Notes: generated by a model not told the origin, from the sequence alone. Positions 1 through 9,639 are shown, numbered from the stretch's first letter. The stretch: 64,000 nt of DNA from Nostoc sp. ATCC 43529 (GCA_003326205.1 LWTK01000105.1:253426-317425); one strand, 5' to 3'. Numbers and translations: made by a program.

Positions 1-949
1 TTGGTGTTGGAGTGGGTGTCGGAGTTGGAGTGGGTATTGGTGTTGGAGTGGGTGTCGGAGTTGGTGTGGGTGTCGGAACCGAAGTATCAGCAAATTCTAC
101 CTTTCCTGTGACTTTAGTCGGATCTATTGTATTTCCCACAGAAACCAGCTTGTTGGAACTGGCATTTTGCAAATCAAATTTACCGTTATTTCGTAGAGTG
201 TTGCCTCCTGGGTTATTAGTACTGCCAATATCCGGTAAGGCGCTTGCAATGATAGTTAGACCATCATCAGTGTTATTCTCACTCAAATTATTCCGCAATA
301 CAGGACGCGCACTACCAGAGACGACAATTCCAGAACGGTTTTCAGAAATTTTGTTATCTCGAAGTATGGGTGATGCAGTATCACTAATGGCAATGCCAAA
401 ACCTGTTTTGAAGAAAGTATTACCTTGAATTTGACCTTGGGAATTTTTAGCGATCGCAACTCCATTGGCTGCATTCTCACTGAACACATTACCTAGAATA
501 ACTGGGTTAGCATCCCCTGTAGCAAATACTCCTTCCCGCTTACATTGAGTGAAGGTGCTATTAGCAACAGTGGGGGCAGTTGATTCAACCCAGATACCAC
601 TACCACGGGTAGCCAGATTTGTTACAGTCACTCCCCGAAGTTCGGCTTTATCTGCTAGCACAAAAGTGACATTTTGACCAGCAAAAGTACGGCTGAGGTA
701 ACTACCACTTCCTTCAATCAAAATACCATTGCCTTTGTTGGTTTCATTACCTACCACTGTCACCCCAGATGGAATCGCTAGGGGAAAGACTTCACCGCTA
801 GCAGCATTGTAATTACCATTTGCCAGTTGAATCTTAGTATCAACTGTAGCTACCTTCAGGGCTTGAGTAATAGTTTTAAATGGGGCTTGTTGGCTACCCG
901 CATTAGTATCAGTGCCTGTTACTGGATTTACATAAAAAGTTTGAGCCAT
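1..949 (-). CDS. Beta-helix (DUF1565-type) protein, 3' end beyond window
   Basis: The minus-strand frame opens with ATG at 947-949 and stays open to the window edge, so the C-terminus is missing. The start reads MAQTFYVNPVTGTD, followed by a segment about applying a time-course-like frame (APFKTITQAL), which is typical of DUF1565 proteins. Residues of about 60-280 contain repeated N-x-F/x-N-N-x-x-G-I motifs (for example GNVFSENAANGVAI), the signature of a right-handed parallel beta-helix. From about residue 286 the protein becomes a Pro-Thr repeat linker encoded by hexanucleotide repeats. No N-terminal signal peptide is visible. Such proteins are usually thought to be surface or exported, but the role is not known here. 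Family call is good; function is open. Confidence 0.8.
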   Translation of the reverse strand, partial: MAQTFYVNPVTGTDTNAGSQQAPFKTITQALKVATVDTKIQLANGNYNAASGEVFPLAIPSGVTVVGNETNKGNGILIEGSGSYLSRTFAGQNVTFVLADKAELRGVTVTNLATRGSGIWVESTAPTVANSTFTQCKREGVFATGDANPVILGNVFSENAANGVAIAKNSQGQIQGNTFFKTGFGIAISDTASPILRDNKISENRSGIVVSGSARPVLRNNLSENNTDDGLTIIASALPDIGSTNNPGGNTLRNNGKFDLQNASSNKLVSVGNTIDPTKVTGKVEFADTSVPTPTPTPTPTPTPIPTPTPTPTPTP

Positions 950-1094
950 ATTTATACTTCCAAAAAATACATAGCTATCCTAGCGCTAACGAGAAAAATC
1001 GGTAGCGATCGATGCATTAAATATCTGAAAGTACTTTTCACTCGAAAGTTATAAAATTATGCAAATGTTTTTGGATTTCACAAGTACTCGACTT

Positions 1095-2849
1095 TCAAAG
1101 CAGTGTATTTTCCGTCGCTTTGGTAATGTAGCGGAGAATTGACTCAAAATTCTGGCGGATTTCCGCGATTTGTCTTACCCAAGTGTTAGAAGCAGCGATC
1201 GCATTTTCTTCTTGTTGACGCGCGGCTGCAATTTGGTTATCAATTTCGCCGTAAACTTGTAATTCTACTTCTGCGAGTAGATTTTCTATTTGACTTTCAA
1301 GATTTTTCGCAATGGCTATAAACTGACTTGTAATCTTTTGACGTTCTTCAGCCATTTTATCTTGTCTTTCTGCTTCTTGCTGCATTGAATGGGCATCTAA
1401 ACCAGCACCAACTACTGACAATATCGGTCCGAGAACTACAGTAAAATTAGCAATATCCTTAGCAATACCAACAGCTTGCCAAGGCTTGAAATCTACACCA
1501 ATAAATTTTCCAACGCCATAAACTACATGATGGAGATTACTACCTGCTACATTGGTAGCAGTTAAAAAACCTTGACCACTAGAAGCAACTCTACCAGCAG
1601 TAAATTTGTCCCAAGGGACTCCTAACACATCGCCAATTTTTTGTAGCGCCTCAACTTGACCTTGCAGTCGTTCAAGACTTGTATCATTATCAATATTTTT
1701 AGCAGATACTTTTTGAGTATTTTCTAAGCAAGTGATAAATGTCTTTGCAAGGTTACTTTGTAAAACTTTTTTAACTTCCTGGCTAATCTCGTCAACTGCC
1801 TTTTCTACAACTATTTTAAGTTCTTCTATAGCAGTTTCATAATGGTTTTGTACATTTAGAGCAATTTGTTTGTTCAGTGTTTCAAAATCTTCGTTAGTCG
1901 TGGTTCCTACAGAATTTGCTAGCTTAATTCCCTCTTTAGCGATCGCAGAGGACATTTCTAAGCCTATACTATGAAATTTTATCCGCAAGCGTTCTCTTTC
2001 CTTACGCACTGTTCGAGATAACCGTGTCAGTACTTCTAAAAAAGTGGCATCTTGATCGGAATTGCGCGTAAAGCTTAATTGGGCTTCATCTACAGAAGCT
2101 AAAACAATTCGTACTGGTGTATCAAAACGAGTAAGTGCAGCGCGGCGATCGACAAAATTATTTAAAGTATCAATAAAAGTTTGAAACCGACTGATTTCGA
2201 TGAGAAAATCATCATCTTGATCTACACCGTCACAATAATCTTTTGCATCGATAAAACAGATTGGAAATTCATCAAGACTGTAAGGCCTAAGTGCATCTGC
2301 TAAACTTTTACGATAATTAGCAATTTTTTGCGCTTCTTCTCCTGCTTCATCAGACATTTTATTGATGAGGAGCATCATTTTCCAGCGATAACCTTTTCCA
2401 TAAGCTAGCTTCTTGAAATTTTCTACTGTGATTGAATCAAAAAGCATATAAGTAAGACTGAAAACTAATAAGTCAGCTTTATTAATTGCCTCATAGGTAA
2501 TTTCATCATGATCTTGACGGTCTGTAAATAGTCCTGGCGTATCTATTACTTTGATACTATTCCAGTCATAGATAGCAGTTACATCAGTTGCAATGTCAGA
2601 ATCGATTTTAATATCTCGTCGTCCTGTAAGTGCAGAAATAGTTGTAGATTTACCCGCGTTATATTGACCGACAAAAGCTACCGTAAGAATACCATTATTA
2701 CTATATTCTTTGACTTCATTACGTAGTTTATGACGAATAGCTGCAAATTCAGGATGATTAGCTTGAGCTAAAATTTTATCAAACTCGATACAAGCATTTT
2801 TGAATTTTGCAGCGACAGCAGCAGCATTAAATAGTTTTTGTTGCATCAT
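1095..2849 (-). CDS. Dynamin-like GTPase, LeoA-like (584 aa)
   Basis: A large GTPase of the bacterial dynamin-like group. The P-loop GQYNAGKST is at residues 61-69, a switch DTPG at 103-106 and the NKMS guanine-specificity motif at 163-166. The rest is long helical sequence, expected to form the dynamin stalk, with a hydrophobic patch (VVLGPILSVVGAGLDA) near residues 475-495 that could be the membrane paddle. Length and layout fit LeoA-type dynamins (about 570-600 aa). It is the last gene of a minus-strand set 3364-5874, 2941-3258, 1095-2849, with gaps of 105 and 91 bp. In LeoA/LeoBC (Eleos) systems two dynamin-like proteins are encoded side by side and protect against phage; whether this pair does so is inference. 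Start is one of two adjacent ATGs. Confidence 0.85.
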   Translation of the reverse strand: MMQQKLFNAAAVAAKFKNACIEFDKILAQANHPEFAAIRHKLRNEVKEYSNNGILTVAFVGQYNAGKSTTISALTGRRDIKIDSDIATDVTAIYDWNSIKVIDTPGLFTDRQDHDEITYEAINKADLLVFSLTYMLFDSITVENFKKLAYGKGYRWKMMLLINKMSDEAGEEAQKIANYRKSLADALRPYSLDEFPICFIDAKDYCDGVDQDDDFLIEISRFQTFIDTLNNFVDRRAALTRFDTPVRIVLASVDEAQLSFTRNSDQDATFLEVLTRLSRTVRKERERLRIKFHSIGLEMSSAIAKEGIKLANSVGTTTNEDFETLNKQIALNVQNHYETAIEELKIVVEKAVDEISQEVKKVLQSNLAKTFITCLENTQKVSAKNIDNDTSLERLQGQVEALQKIGDVLGVPWDKFTAGRVASSGQGFLTATNVAGSNLHHVVYGVGKFIGVDFKPWQAVGIAKDIANFTVVLGPILSVVGAGLDAHSMQQEAERQDKMAEERQKITSQFIAIAKNLESQIENLLAEVELQVYGEIDNQIAAARQQEENAIAASNTWVRQIAEIRQNFESILRYITKATENTLL

Positions 2850-2940
2850 TTATGATTTGACTCCTATTATCCTTGTATAGAATTTAATTTAACAATTTGC
2901 CCATACTTAGGAATAATCTACTCTTGTTTAAGAATGTCCG

Positions 2941-3258
2941 CTATTTGGGAGAGATTTGTTGTTCGTTATTTTTTACAGCATTTGGGCTGCTGATATTTTT
3001 ATGTCTCAACTTAGAAACTACTTGCACGCCTTTGATGGCAAATGCTATACGTCTAGGTATTTTATCCGAATCTGTTTTTTTATTATTGTTCATGTCTTGA
3101 ATCAAGATGATTGGAATAAATAGTAACCAGAGGATAAATATTATTAGCATACATATTAAAAATATTGTTACTTCTGGATGTAAAAATAGTAAGGTCAAAA
3201 TTCCTTCTTGCCAAGAACAACCCCACCGTCCACAGAAATCTGCGAAGAATACTTGCAT
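2941..3258 (-). CDS. Small membrane protein between two dynamin-like GTPases
   Basis: 105 codons starting MQVFFADFCG. Residues about 17-55 are strongly hydrophobic (LTLLFLHPEVTIFLICMLII and onward), enough for one long or two short membrane segments; the C-terminal half is basic and polar (NNNKKTDSDKIPRR), likely cytoplasmic. I do not recognise a family. It lies between two dynamin-like genes on the same strand, 105 bp after the upstream gene and 91 bp before the downstream one, so it could be co-transcribed and could act as a membrane anchor for one of them. That job is inference from position only. It could also be a poorly conserved open frame, but no better frame exists in this interval. 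Confidence 0.55.
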   Translation of the reverse strand: MQVFFADFCGRWGCSWQEGILTLLFLHPEVTIFLICMLIIFILWLLFIPIILIQDMNNNKKTDSDKIPRRIAFAIKGVQVVSKLRHKNISSPNAVKNNEQQISPK

Positions 3259-3363
3259 TTTTTACTCCTGCTGTAAAATATTTTAGTATTTATTTAAATC
3301 TAAGGCATCCAAATGAAATACCATACTAAAAGCAAAGGCTTTAGCCTATTGATTGGTAGATGT

Positions 3364-5874
3364 TTATTTAGATGCTTTTGGTAAAATTATAGAAACGTCT
3401 TCTTGCAAAACTCTGTTAATTGTTTCTTGGGATTTTCTAAATTTCAATTCAGATTTTGTTTTAATTTTTATGCTTCGTCCAAAATTTCGTTCTACTTTAA
3501 CAATACTTTTGATAATATTTTCATCGGTTAATAGTTCGTATTTCTCAACACACCAATCAATAATACGCTTGGCATAAGCACGATTAAGATAATTAGCAGA
3601 GCTATCTAATTGACTTTTAGCTTTTGCGAGTTGCTTGCTTATTTTTTCTATACCCTGAATCAATTCATCAAAGTAGTTGTTAATATTAGCTGCTATAGTA
3701 TCACAGTAGCTACCAAACTCTTCTTTGGCTTTTGCAACGGTTTTTTGTTGATACTCTTCTAGTTGATTGTTTAAAGAACTGCGAATATTTTCCACTGCTT
3801 CACGTCGTTTTTGCTCCTTAGATTTGAGAAAATTGGAAATTACACTCAAAACTGTACCAGCAATTCCGAGGAAAATACCAACAGGTGGAGCAAAAAACAT
3901 TGCAACTGCTCCTGCTATTCCCAGCAAGTTTCCACTAATACGCAACATATCCTTAAATATGATACGGTCTTGTTCATTCAACTTAAAATTGCCAGACCCT
4001 AATTTAGCCACAATTTGTAATTCAGTGCCAATCTCCTCGAGTATTTCCTCAACTTCATGATTGAATTTTTTGCTACTTTCTTCAAAAACCTGATTTAATT
4101 TATCTTGAAATTTCAATATTCGCAGCCTATTTTCCCATTTCAATTTCAACTGATTTTCATCAGCATCCCAATTTTCTTCTGCGAAAGGTTGAATTGTATC
4201 GAATGCGTCTTTAAAAACTGTCTTAATTTGCTGTATTAAATATTCGTGATTATCCCTAGATGCTTTTGTAATTCCCTGTTGAAACTTATCACGCATATTT
4301 TTCAAGTGGTTAGTCAAGTTTTGATAAGTTTCTAATTGCTCAGACACCCATTTGTTAGGCTCCTCAATTGCACCGACTGTAGAACCAAGTAAGGTTTGAG
4401 AACGTCTAATTAGTCCATGCTCAACTAAAGATACCCGAATAGCATCAAGAAAATCCTGTATACGGCTTGCTTTAAATAGTTTATCTTGATGTTGTTGATG
4501 TTCAATTTCGCGTGACATTTGTGCAGCTAAAAGCATTACAGGAATAATATCAAAGTAGTCGTTAGCATAATGCTGTTTGGCGTAGCGACGGATGCGTTCA
4601 ATATGTCCAGCTAAACCGCTTGTGCTATTCATTAAAAACAATTTATCTGAGTCTTTTAAGAAAATTTCTAACCTTCGAGCGTCCCGAAGATTTTTTTTAA
4701 TATTAAGTAATATAATCAGGGGTTTAGCTTTTTCTTTGAGAAGCTGTAAAAATTTAAATTCGGTTTCTTGAATGCTGTCATCTGTGACTACATAACAAAT
4801 AACATCAGATTCTTCGATAATACTCTCAGCAATTTCTTCATCACTTTTACCACCAGGCGCACCAATCCCAGGAGTATCGATAATCCGAATATTTTTCCAC
4901 TCATAAACCCGATTAAAACGAGTGGTACGCTGTTTACCTACACCAATAGCATCCCAACCATCACCTGTAATAATCGCGTGGAGAGTGCTTTTGCCTGCTT
5001 TAGTTTTACCTATGAAAGCTATACTAAAATGCTTTAAAGCACGTTGTTTTGCATGTAGTGACTCACGTACTCTTTCAAGCTCTTTTAGAGTTTCAATCGC
5101 CAGATCGTTTCTAGTATTTTCAAGCTGTTTTGCTACTTCTTTGGCAGTATTAGCTTGTGCTTTACTACTTGTTCTTTGCTGTATCTCTTCAGTATATATT
5201 TCAAGATTTTTCGCTAAATCTGCAAGAGCAAAATAAACACTTTGGAGTGAGTTCTCTGCATACTTGTAATCTTCATTTGCTACGACTGTACATTGCTGAA
5301 TTGCATCGTCATATTCAGGTCCAGCTAGTAATATTTCTTTCCGTAGTTGGTCAATTTTATGGCCAAGATTTTCAGGAGCAACTTTTGCTAAGTTATCTAC
5401 TAATGCACGAGATAAAACCGAATCTATACCTTTTAAAAGACGCGCAGCAACAGATAATTCTGATTTGTCTCTGTTGTCAATAGCAAATTTAGTAGAGTTA
5501 AATTTTTCGGTTTGTTCAAGTAAATTTTCAATTTTTGAATTCGACCAGTTCCAAATTTTTGCAACATGGTTTACCATCTCCCGTTCTAATGGTGAAAAAT
5601 AACCATCAATATAGGCAATAGCTATCATCTGTCGCATTGTCTCACTTTGCTCATTCTGTTGGATTTTACGTGCTACATTCTCAACAGATACAAAGTTTTC
5701 ATCTTGACTCAATATTTTCTCCATCTCTTCGATGGTGTGTGTTTCCATGTTTGTGTTCTTTGCTAACTCTCGTAGCGCCTTTGCTTCCTCGCTGTGAATT
5801 TGCTCATCAGCACACATCATATGTGTAAGCAGTAAAAATTGGTAGTTTATTTGCTCAGAGGTTAGCTGCGACAT
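3364..5874 (-). CDS. TerB-domain dynamin-like GTPase, LeoBC-like (836 aa)
   Basis: Residues 1-125 look like a TerB/tellurite-resistance-type helical domain, with the recurring acidic pattern ADEQIHSEE and a second half YIDGYFSPLER. A long helical linker follows, then a GTPase domain with P-loop GKTKAGKS at 289-296, DTPG at 333-336 and NIKK at 391-394 in the place of NKxD. A glycine/alanine-rich hydrophobic hairpin lies at about 648-680 and is a likely membrane-insertion element; coiled coil flanks it. First gene of the minus-strand dynamin set. Size and position next to a LeoA-like GTPase suggest the second member of an Eleos-like pair; a TerB domain would sense or bind the membrane or metal, but this is inference. 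The upstream phosphoketolase gene ends at a separate terminator. Confidence 0.85.
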   Translation of the reverse strand: MSQLTSEQINYQFLLLTHMMCADEQIHSEEAKALRELAKNTNMETHTIEEMEKILSQDENFVSVENVARKIQQNEQSETMRQMIAIAYIDGYFSPLEREMVNHVAKIWNWSNSKIENLLEQTEKFNSTKFAIDNRDKSELSVAARLLKGIDSVLSRALVDNLAKVAPENLGHKIDQLRKEILLAGPEYDDAIQQCTVVANEDYKYAENSLQSVYFALADLAKNLEIYTEEIQQRTSSKAQANTAKEVAKQLENTRNDLAIETLKELERVRESLHAKQRALKHFSIAFIGKTKAGKSTLHAIITGDGWDAIGVGKQRTTRFNRVYEWKNIRIIDTPGIGAPGGKSDEEIAESIIEESDVICYVVTDDSIQETEFKFLQLLKEKAKPLIILLNIKKNLRDARRLEIFLKDSDKLFLMNSTSGLAGHIERIRRYAKQHYANDYFDIIPVMLLAAQMSREIEHQQHQDKLFKASRIQDFLDAIRVSLVEHGLIRRSQTLLGSTVGAIEEPNKWVSEQLETYQNLTNHLKNMRDKFQQGITKASRDNHEYLIQQIKTVFKDAFDTIQPFAEENWDADENQLKLKWENRLRILKFQDKLNQVFEESSKKFNHEVEEILEEIGTELQIVAKLGSGNFKLNEQDRIIFKDMLRISGNLLGIAGAVAMFFAPPVGIFLGIAGTVLSVISNFLKSKEQKRREAVENIRSSLNNQLEEYQQKTVAKAKEEFGSYCDTIAANINNYFDELIQGIEKISKQLAKAKSQLDSSANYLNRAYAKRIIDWCVEKYELLTDENIIKSIVKVERNFGRSIKIKTKSELKFRKSQETINRVLQEDVSIILPKASK

Positions 5875-6067
5875 TATTACCCTAAGTGCGAATTATAGAG
5901 TAAGGATAAAAAATAAATATTACTTTTAACCTCAGGAAATATACTTAGATTTTTTTAAAAATACTTAGAGAAAATACTTCTAAAAAATAAATTATCCAGT
6001 AAGGTACCAGGAGATATTAAAGAGCCAACTTTTTAATGCCGTTGGGGATCTCTTGTGCGTAAGTCCT

Positions 6068-6108
6068 AAAAAAGGAGAAGCAGAGAGAAGAGTTTCCCCT
6101 CTACTTCT
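6068..6108 (-). terminator. Rho-independent terminator after phosphoketolase
   Basis: On the minus strand a 10-bp stem (arms 6099-6108 and 6076-6085, one mismatch, 13-nt loop) is followed, after a CC pair, by six T residues. It lies 20 bp past the phosphoketolase stop and before the dynamin operon, so the two are probably separate transcripts. Confidence 0.65.
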
Positions 6109-6128
6109 TTGCTCTCATTCCCTCTTAA

Positions 6129-8510
6129 TTAATAAGGCCACTTCCAGTCCCGAATTTCCGGCATATCGTCGCCGTACTTCTCGATGTAGTGCTTATGTTC
6201 TATGAGTTTATCTCGCATTTGTTGTTTGACATAAGCTGCTTTAGATCCGAGTTTAGGAACCCGATCTATAACATCAATTACTAAATGGAAGCGATCGAGA
6301 TCGTTGAGAACAACCATATCAAAAGGTGTGGTGGTGGTTCCCTCTTCCTTGTAGCCACGCACATGCAAGTTCTGGTGATTGGTGTGGCGGTAGGTTAAGC
6401 GATGAATCAGCCACGGATAGCCATGAAAGGCAAAGATAATCGGTTTATCTGTGGTGAAAAGCGTATCAAAGTCTCTTTCATTCAAACCGTGGGGATGTTC
6501 GCTTCTTGGCTGTAGCGTCATCAAATCCACTACGTTGATTACCCGCACTTTTAAGTCAGGGAAGTTTTGGCGCAAGATGTCTACAGCCGCCAAGGTTTCT
6601 AAGGTGGGAATATCGCCGGCACAAGCCAGTACTATATCTGGTTCGTCGCCTTGGTCGTTGCTTGCCCATTCCCAAATGCCGATACCTTTGGTGCAGTGCT
6701 TGATGGCTGCATCCATATTTAGGTATTGCAATGCTGGTTGCTTTCCGGCAACGATGACGTTGACATAGTTGCGGCTTCTCAAGCAATGGTCTGTTACGGA
6801 TAGCAGAGTGTTGGCATCGGGGGGCAAATACACGCGAACGATTTCTGCTTTCTTGTTAACCACATGGTCAATAAAACCGGGGTCTTGGTGAGAGAAACCG
6901 TTGTGGTCTTGTCGCCAAACGTGAGAGGAAAGTAGGTAATTGAGGGAAGCAATTGGTCTGCGCCAGGGAATATGTCTGGTGGTTTTCAACCATTTGGCGT
7001 GTTGGTTGAACATGGAATCAATAATGTGGATGAAAGCCTCATAACAGGAGAAAAAGCCGTGGCGACCTGTGAGGAGGTAGCCTTCTAACCATCCTTGACA
7101 ACAAGTTTCGCTGAGAATTTCCATCACTCGACCGTCGGGGGAAAGATGGTCGTCTTCTGGGAGAAACTTGCCTACCCAAGTCCGGTCTGTGACTTCAAGT
7201 ACTGCATCCAGACGATTAGATACCGTTTCATCGGGGCCGAAGACGCGGAAGTTGCGTTTGTCTTCGTTAAGTTGCATAATATCCCGCAGGAATCTACCAG
7301 TAACTTTGGTAGCTTCAGCGATCGCTTCACCTGGTTCGGGAACATCTACAGCATAGTCTCGAAAATCCGGCATCTTCAAATCGTGCAGCAGAATCCCACC
7401 GTTGGCGTGGGGATTGTCACCCATGCGTCGCTGCCCTTTGGGAGCTAGTTCTGCTAGTTCCTCAATTAGCTTACCATTGCTGTCGAAGAGTTCTTCTGGT
7501 TTATAACTCTTCATCCAATCTTCTAGGAGTTTCAGGTGTTCTGGCTGTTTGCTGATGTTGCCAAAGGGTACCTGATGCGATCGCCAATAATCTTCGGTTT
7601 TTTTGCCATCCACTTCCTGGGGCCCTGTCCAACCTTTGGGGGTTCGCATGATAATCATCGGCCACTGGGGACGTTCAGTGAAACCATGTACGCGGGCTTC
7701 TCTTTGGATACTTTGAATTTCGCCGATGACTGTATCTAGAGTTGCCGCCATTTGTTGGTGTACATCTGCGGGATCGTGACCTTGGACAAAGTATGGTTTG
7801 TAGCCGTACCCTACAAATAAACTCTCCAATTCCTCTTGGCTAATCCGTGATAATACTGTTGGATTGGCAATTTTATATCCATTCAAATGCAAAATCGGCA
7901 GTACCGCACCATCACGCGCCGGGTTGAGAAATTTGTTGGAGTGCCAACTAGTCGCTAAAGCACCAGTTTCGGCTTCCCCGTCACCCACAACAGCAGCAAC
8001 AATCAAATCTGGGTTATCAAAGGCAGCACCGAAAGCATGGACGAGGGCATAACCTAGTTCCCCGCCTTCGTGGATAGAACCAGGAGTTTCCGGTGCAACG
8101 TGGCTGGGAATACCACCAGGGAAAGAGAATTGTTTGAAGAGTTTCTGCATTCCCTCAGCATCTTGGGAGATGTTGTGGTAATACTCGCTGTAAGTACCTT
8201 CCAAGTAGGTGTTGGCTACCAGTCCGGGGCCGCCATGACCAGGCCCAGCAATGTAGATTGTATTGAGGTCATATTTTTTGATAACTCGATTCAGGTGAAC
8301 GTAGATGAAGTTCAACCCCGGTGTTGTGCCCCAGTGACCCAAAAGTCTAGGTTTGACGTGTTCTATCTTTAGCGGTTCTCTCAGTAGCGGATTGTCGAGT
8401 AGATATATTTGCCCAACTGAAAGATAGTTCGCTGCCCGCCAGTAGGCGTTGATTTTGCGTAATTCTTCGTCTGTTAATGGCTTTGTTTGTGGAGTAGCTG
8501 CTAATGTCAT
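6129..8510 (-). CDS. xfp: Phosphoketolase (793 aa)
   Basis: A thiamine-diphosphate enzyme that splits xylulose 5-phosphate and/or fructose 6-phosphate with phosphate to give acetyl phosphate plus glyceraldehyde 3-phosphate or erythrose 4-phosphate. Family motifs are clear over the whole length: LGHWGTTPGLNFIYVHLNR near residue 60, GPGHGGPGLVANTYLEGTY near 90, the VGDGEAETGALATSW cofactor region, and QDHNGFSHQDPG in the C-terminal half. The length of 793 aa is typical. The start MTLAATPQTKPLTDEELRK is the usual cyanobacterial form. In cyanobacteria this enzyme gives a carbon-saving route from the Calvin cycle or glycogen to acetyl-CoA, used in the dark or mixotrophically. It stands alone here; no acetate kinase gene is next to it. 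Confidence 0.96.
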   Translation of the reverse strand: MTLAATPQTKPLTDEELRKINAYWRAANYLSVGQIYLLDNPLLREPLKIEHVKPRLLGHWGTTPGLNFIYVHLNRVIKKYDLNTIYIAGPGHGGPGLVANTYLEGTYSEYYHNISQDAEGMQKLFKQFSFPGGIPSHVAPETPGSIHEGGELGYALVHAFGAAFDNPDLIVAAVVGDGEAETGALATSWHSNKFLNPARDGAVLPILHLNGYKIANPTVLSRISQEELESLFVGYGYKPYFVQGHDPADVHQQMAATLDTVIGEIQSIQREARVHGFTERPQWPMIIMRTPKGWTGPQEVDGKKTEDYWRSHQVPFGNISKQPEHLKLLEDWMKSYKPEELFDSNGKLIEELAELAPKGQRRMGDNPHANGGILLHDLKMPDFRDYAVDVPEPGEAIAEATKVTGRFLRDIMQLNEDKRNFRVFGPDETVSNRLDAVLEVTDRTWVGKFLPEDDHLSPDGRVMEILSETCCQGWLEGYLLTGRHGFFSCYEAFIHIIDSMFNQHAKWLKTTRHIPWRRPIASLNYLLSSHVWRQDHNGFSHQDPGFIDHVVNKKAEIVRVYLPPDANTLLSVTDHCLRSRNYVNVIVAGKQPALQYLNMDAAIKHCTKGIGIWEWASNDQGDEPDIVLACAGDIPTLETLAAVDILRQNFPDLKVRVINVVDLMTLQPRSEHPHGLNERDFDTLFTTDKPIIFAFHGYPWLIHRLTYRHTNHQNLHVRGYKEEGTTTTPFDMVVLNDLDRFHLVIDVIDRVPKLGSKAAYVKQQMRDKLIEHKHYIEKYGDDMPEIRDWKWPY

Positions 8511-8969
8511 TTCGACACTCCATTACAAAAGGATTTTGACCAATTTATTAGTATGCAATTTTACTTGTCTGGAGTATGAAGGCCATCTTACTCATGACAA
8601 ATATTTCCAGAAATGAGTTGCTAAAGGTAGCCTTGGTAGGCACATAATACCTTTACTTACATCTAGAATAAGTCTAAATAACTATGGAATCTTGCTAGTA
8701 GTAAGCTAGCAAGACTAGTTCAAAATGGCTGATTTTTTAATATTAATTTTCAAATTCGTTTGATTTCTAGTAAAAATAGAAAATTCTCTTTTAAAGAATT
8801 AAATAATTATATTCTAAGGATTTATAAGATATTTCTTTTGAGGGATGTTGCCTTAATACTATTTTTGAATAAATTCAAAGGTTTAATTAGGGTATCATAT
8901 TACTACTAAATTGAGGGATTTAGCTTTATATATCGTAAGGAAACCCTTTGTTTCTGGGTAAGATATGAT
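8511..8969. other. AT-rich intergenic region without visible gene
   Basis: Upstream region of phosphoketolase and downstream of rimM. No open frame with coding character on either strand. It contains one perfect 8-bp hairpin (CTTGCTAG at 8691-8698, CTAGCAAG at 8706-8713) with no T-run, so I cannot say whether it is a terminator, an operator or chance. Confidence 0.5.
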
Positions 8970-9524
8970 TTAATTATTAATTTCTAATAAGCCAGCTGGC
9001 GGTGTAATTTCAATGCGACGTGCTTGCAAGTCTACCACTGGGGCGATCGCTTCTACAAAGGGAATCAAAACAGTCTTTTGCTTTTTGTCAGTTGCCAATG
9101 TTTCATCCAATTTCACTTCTAACAAATCATTGCCAGCGGGGATGATATCTACCACCGTACCGACGAGTTCGCCAGATGCTTGCATGAAGACTTCCAAACC
9201 AATTAAATCGAGGACATGATATTCATTTTCGGCTAATTGGGGGCGATCGCTTGCTGGCACCATCAACTTACAACCGCGCAATTCCTCCGCCTGATTGCGA
9301 TTTTGCACCCCAGCTAGCTTAATGACATATAAATTTTTGCCCTCAATGTAACGCCCTGCCAATAATTCTATCGGTTGCGGTTCCGTCTGGCCAGGACGCA
9401 ACAACCAACGTTTTCCCGGCACCTCAAATCGTTCCGGGAAGTCCGAGTCAGGATAAACTCGTAACTCCCCAGCTAATCCCTGAGGTGCAACAATCTTACC
9501 AATTTCTAACCAGTCATTAGTCAT
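8970..9524 (-). CDS. rimM: 16S rRNA processing protein RimM
   Basis: RimM binds ribosomal protein S19 and helps maturation of the 30S head. The N-terminal RimM domain starts at WLEIGKIVAPQGLAGELRV, and the central part shows ELRGCKLMVPASDRP; the PRC-barrel half begins at EYHVLDLIGLEV and ends in VLIPFVEAIAPVVDL. 184 aa is normal. The start codon is unusual: ATGACTAATGAC is made from the last units of a heptanucleotide tandem repeat (9512-9575) that also replaces the leader, leaving no Shine-Dalgarno sequence. A short downstream alternative start is not obvious because the domain begins at residue 5. avtA lies 115 bp upstream on the same strand. Confidence 0.95.
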   Translation of the reverse strand: MTNDWLEIGKIVAPQGLAGELRVYPDSDFPERFEVPGKRWLLRPGQTEPQPIELLAGRYIEGKNLYVIKLAGVQNRNQAEELRGCKLMVPASDRPQLAENEYHVLDLIGLEVFMQASGELVGTVVDIIPAGNDLLEVKLDETLATDKKQKTVLIPFVEAIAPVVDLQARRIEITPPAGLLEINN

Positions 9525-9627
9525 TAGTCATTAGTCATTAGTCATTAGGCATTGGGCATTGGGCATTAGGCATTGAGACAAAGGAGTAGGGGAAGAATAA
9601 TAACTCCTAACTCCTAACTCCTAACTC
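9512..9627. repeat. Heptanucleotide tandem repeats (STRR) overlapping rimM start
   Basis: Units of GTCATTA and the variant GGCATTG/GGCATTA run to about 9575, then AACTCCT units from about 9600. The first units supply the rimM start codon on the minus strand. STRRs of this kind are well known from heterocyst-forming cyanobacteria. Confidence 0.85.
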
Positions 9628-9639
9628 CCCACTTCTCGA

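Noticed and set aside
12..428. Plus-strand open frame of Gly-Val repeats
   Set aside because: It is the complement of the Pro-Thr linker of the beta-helix gene and has no independent coding signs.
827..1054. Short plus-strand frame
   Set aside because: Overlaps the beta-helix gene on the other strand and has no family likeness or RBS.
8691..8713. Hairpin as a rimM or xfp regulator
   Set aside because: No T-run or known operator likeness; left only as a note.
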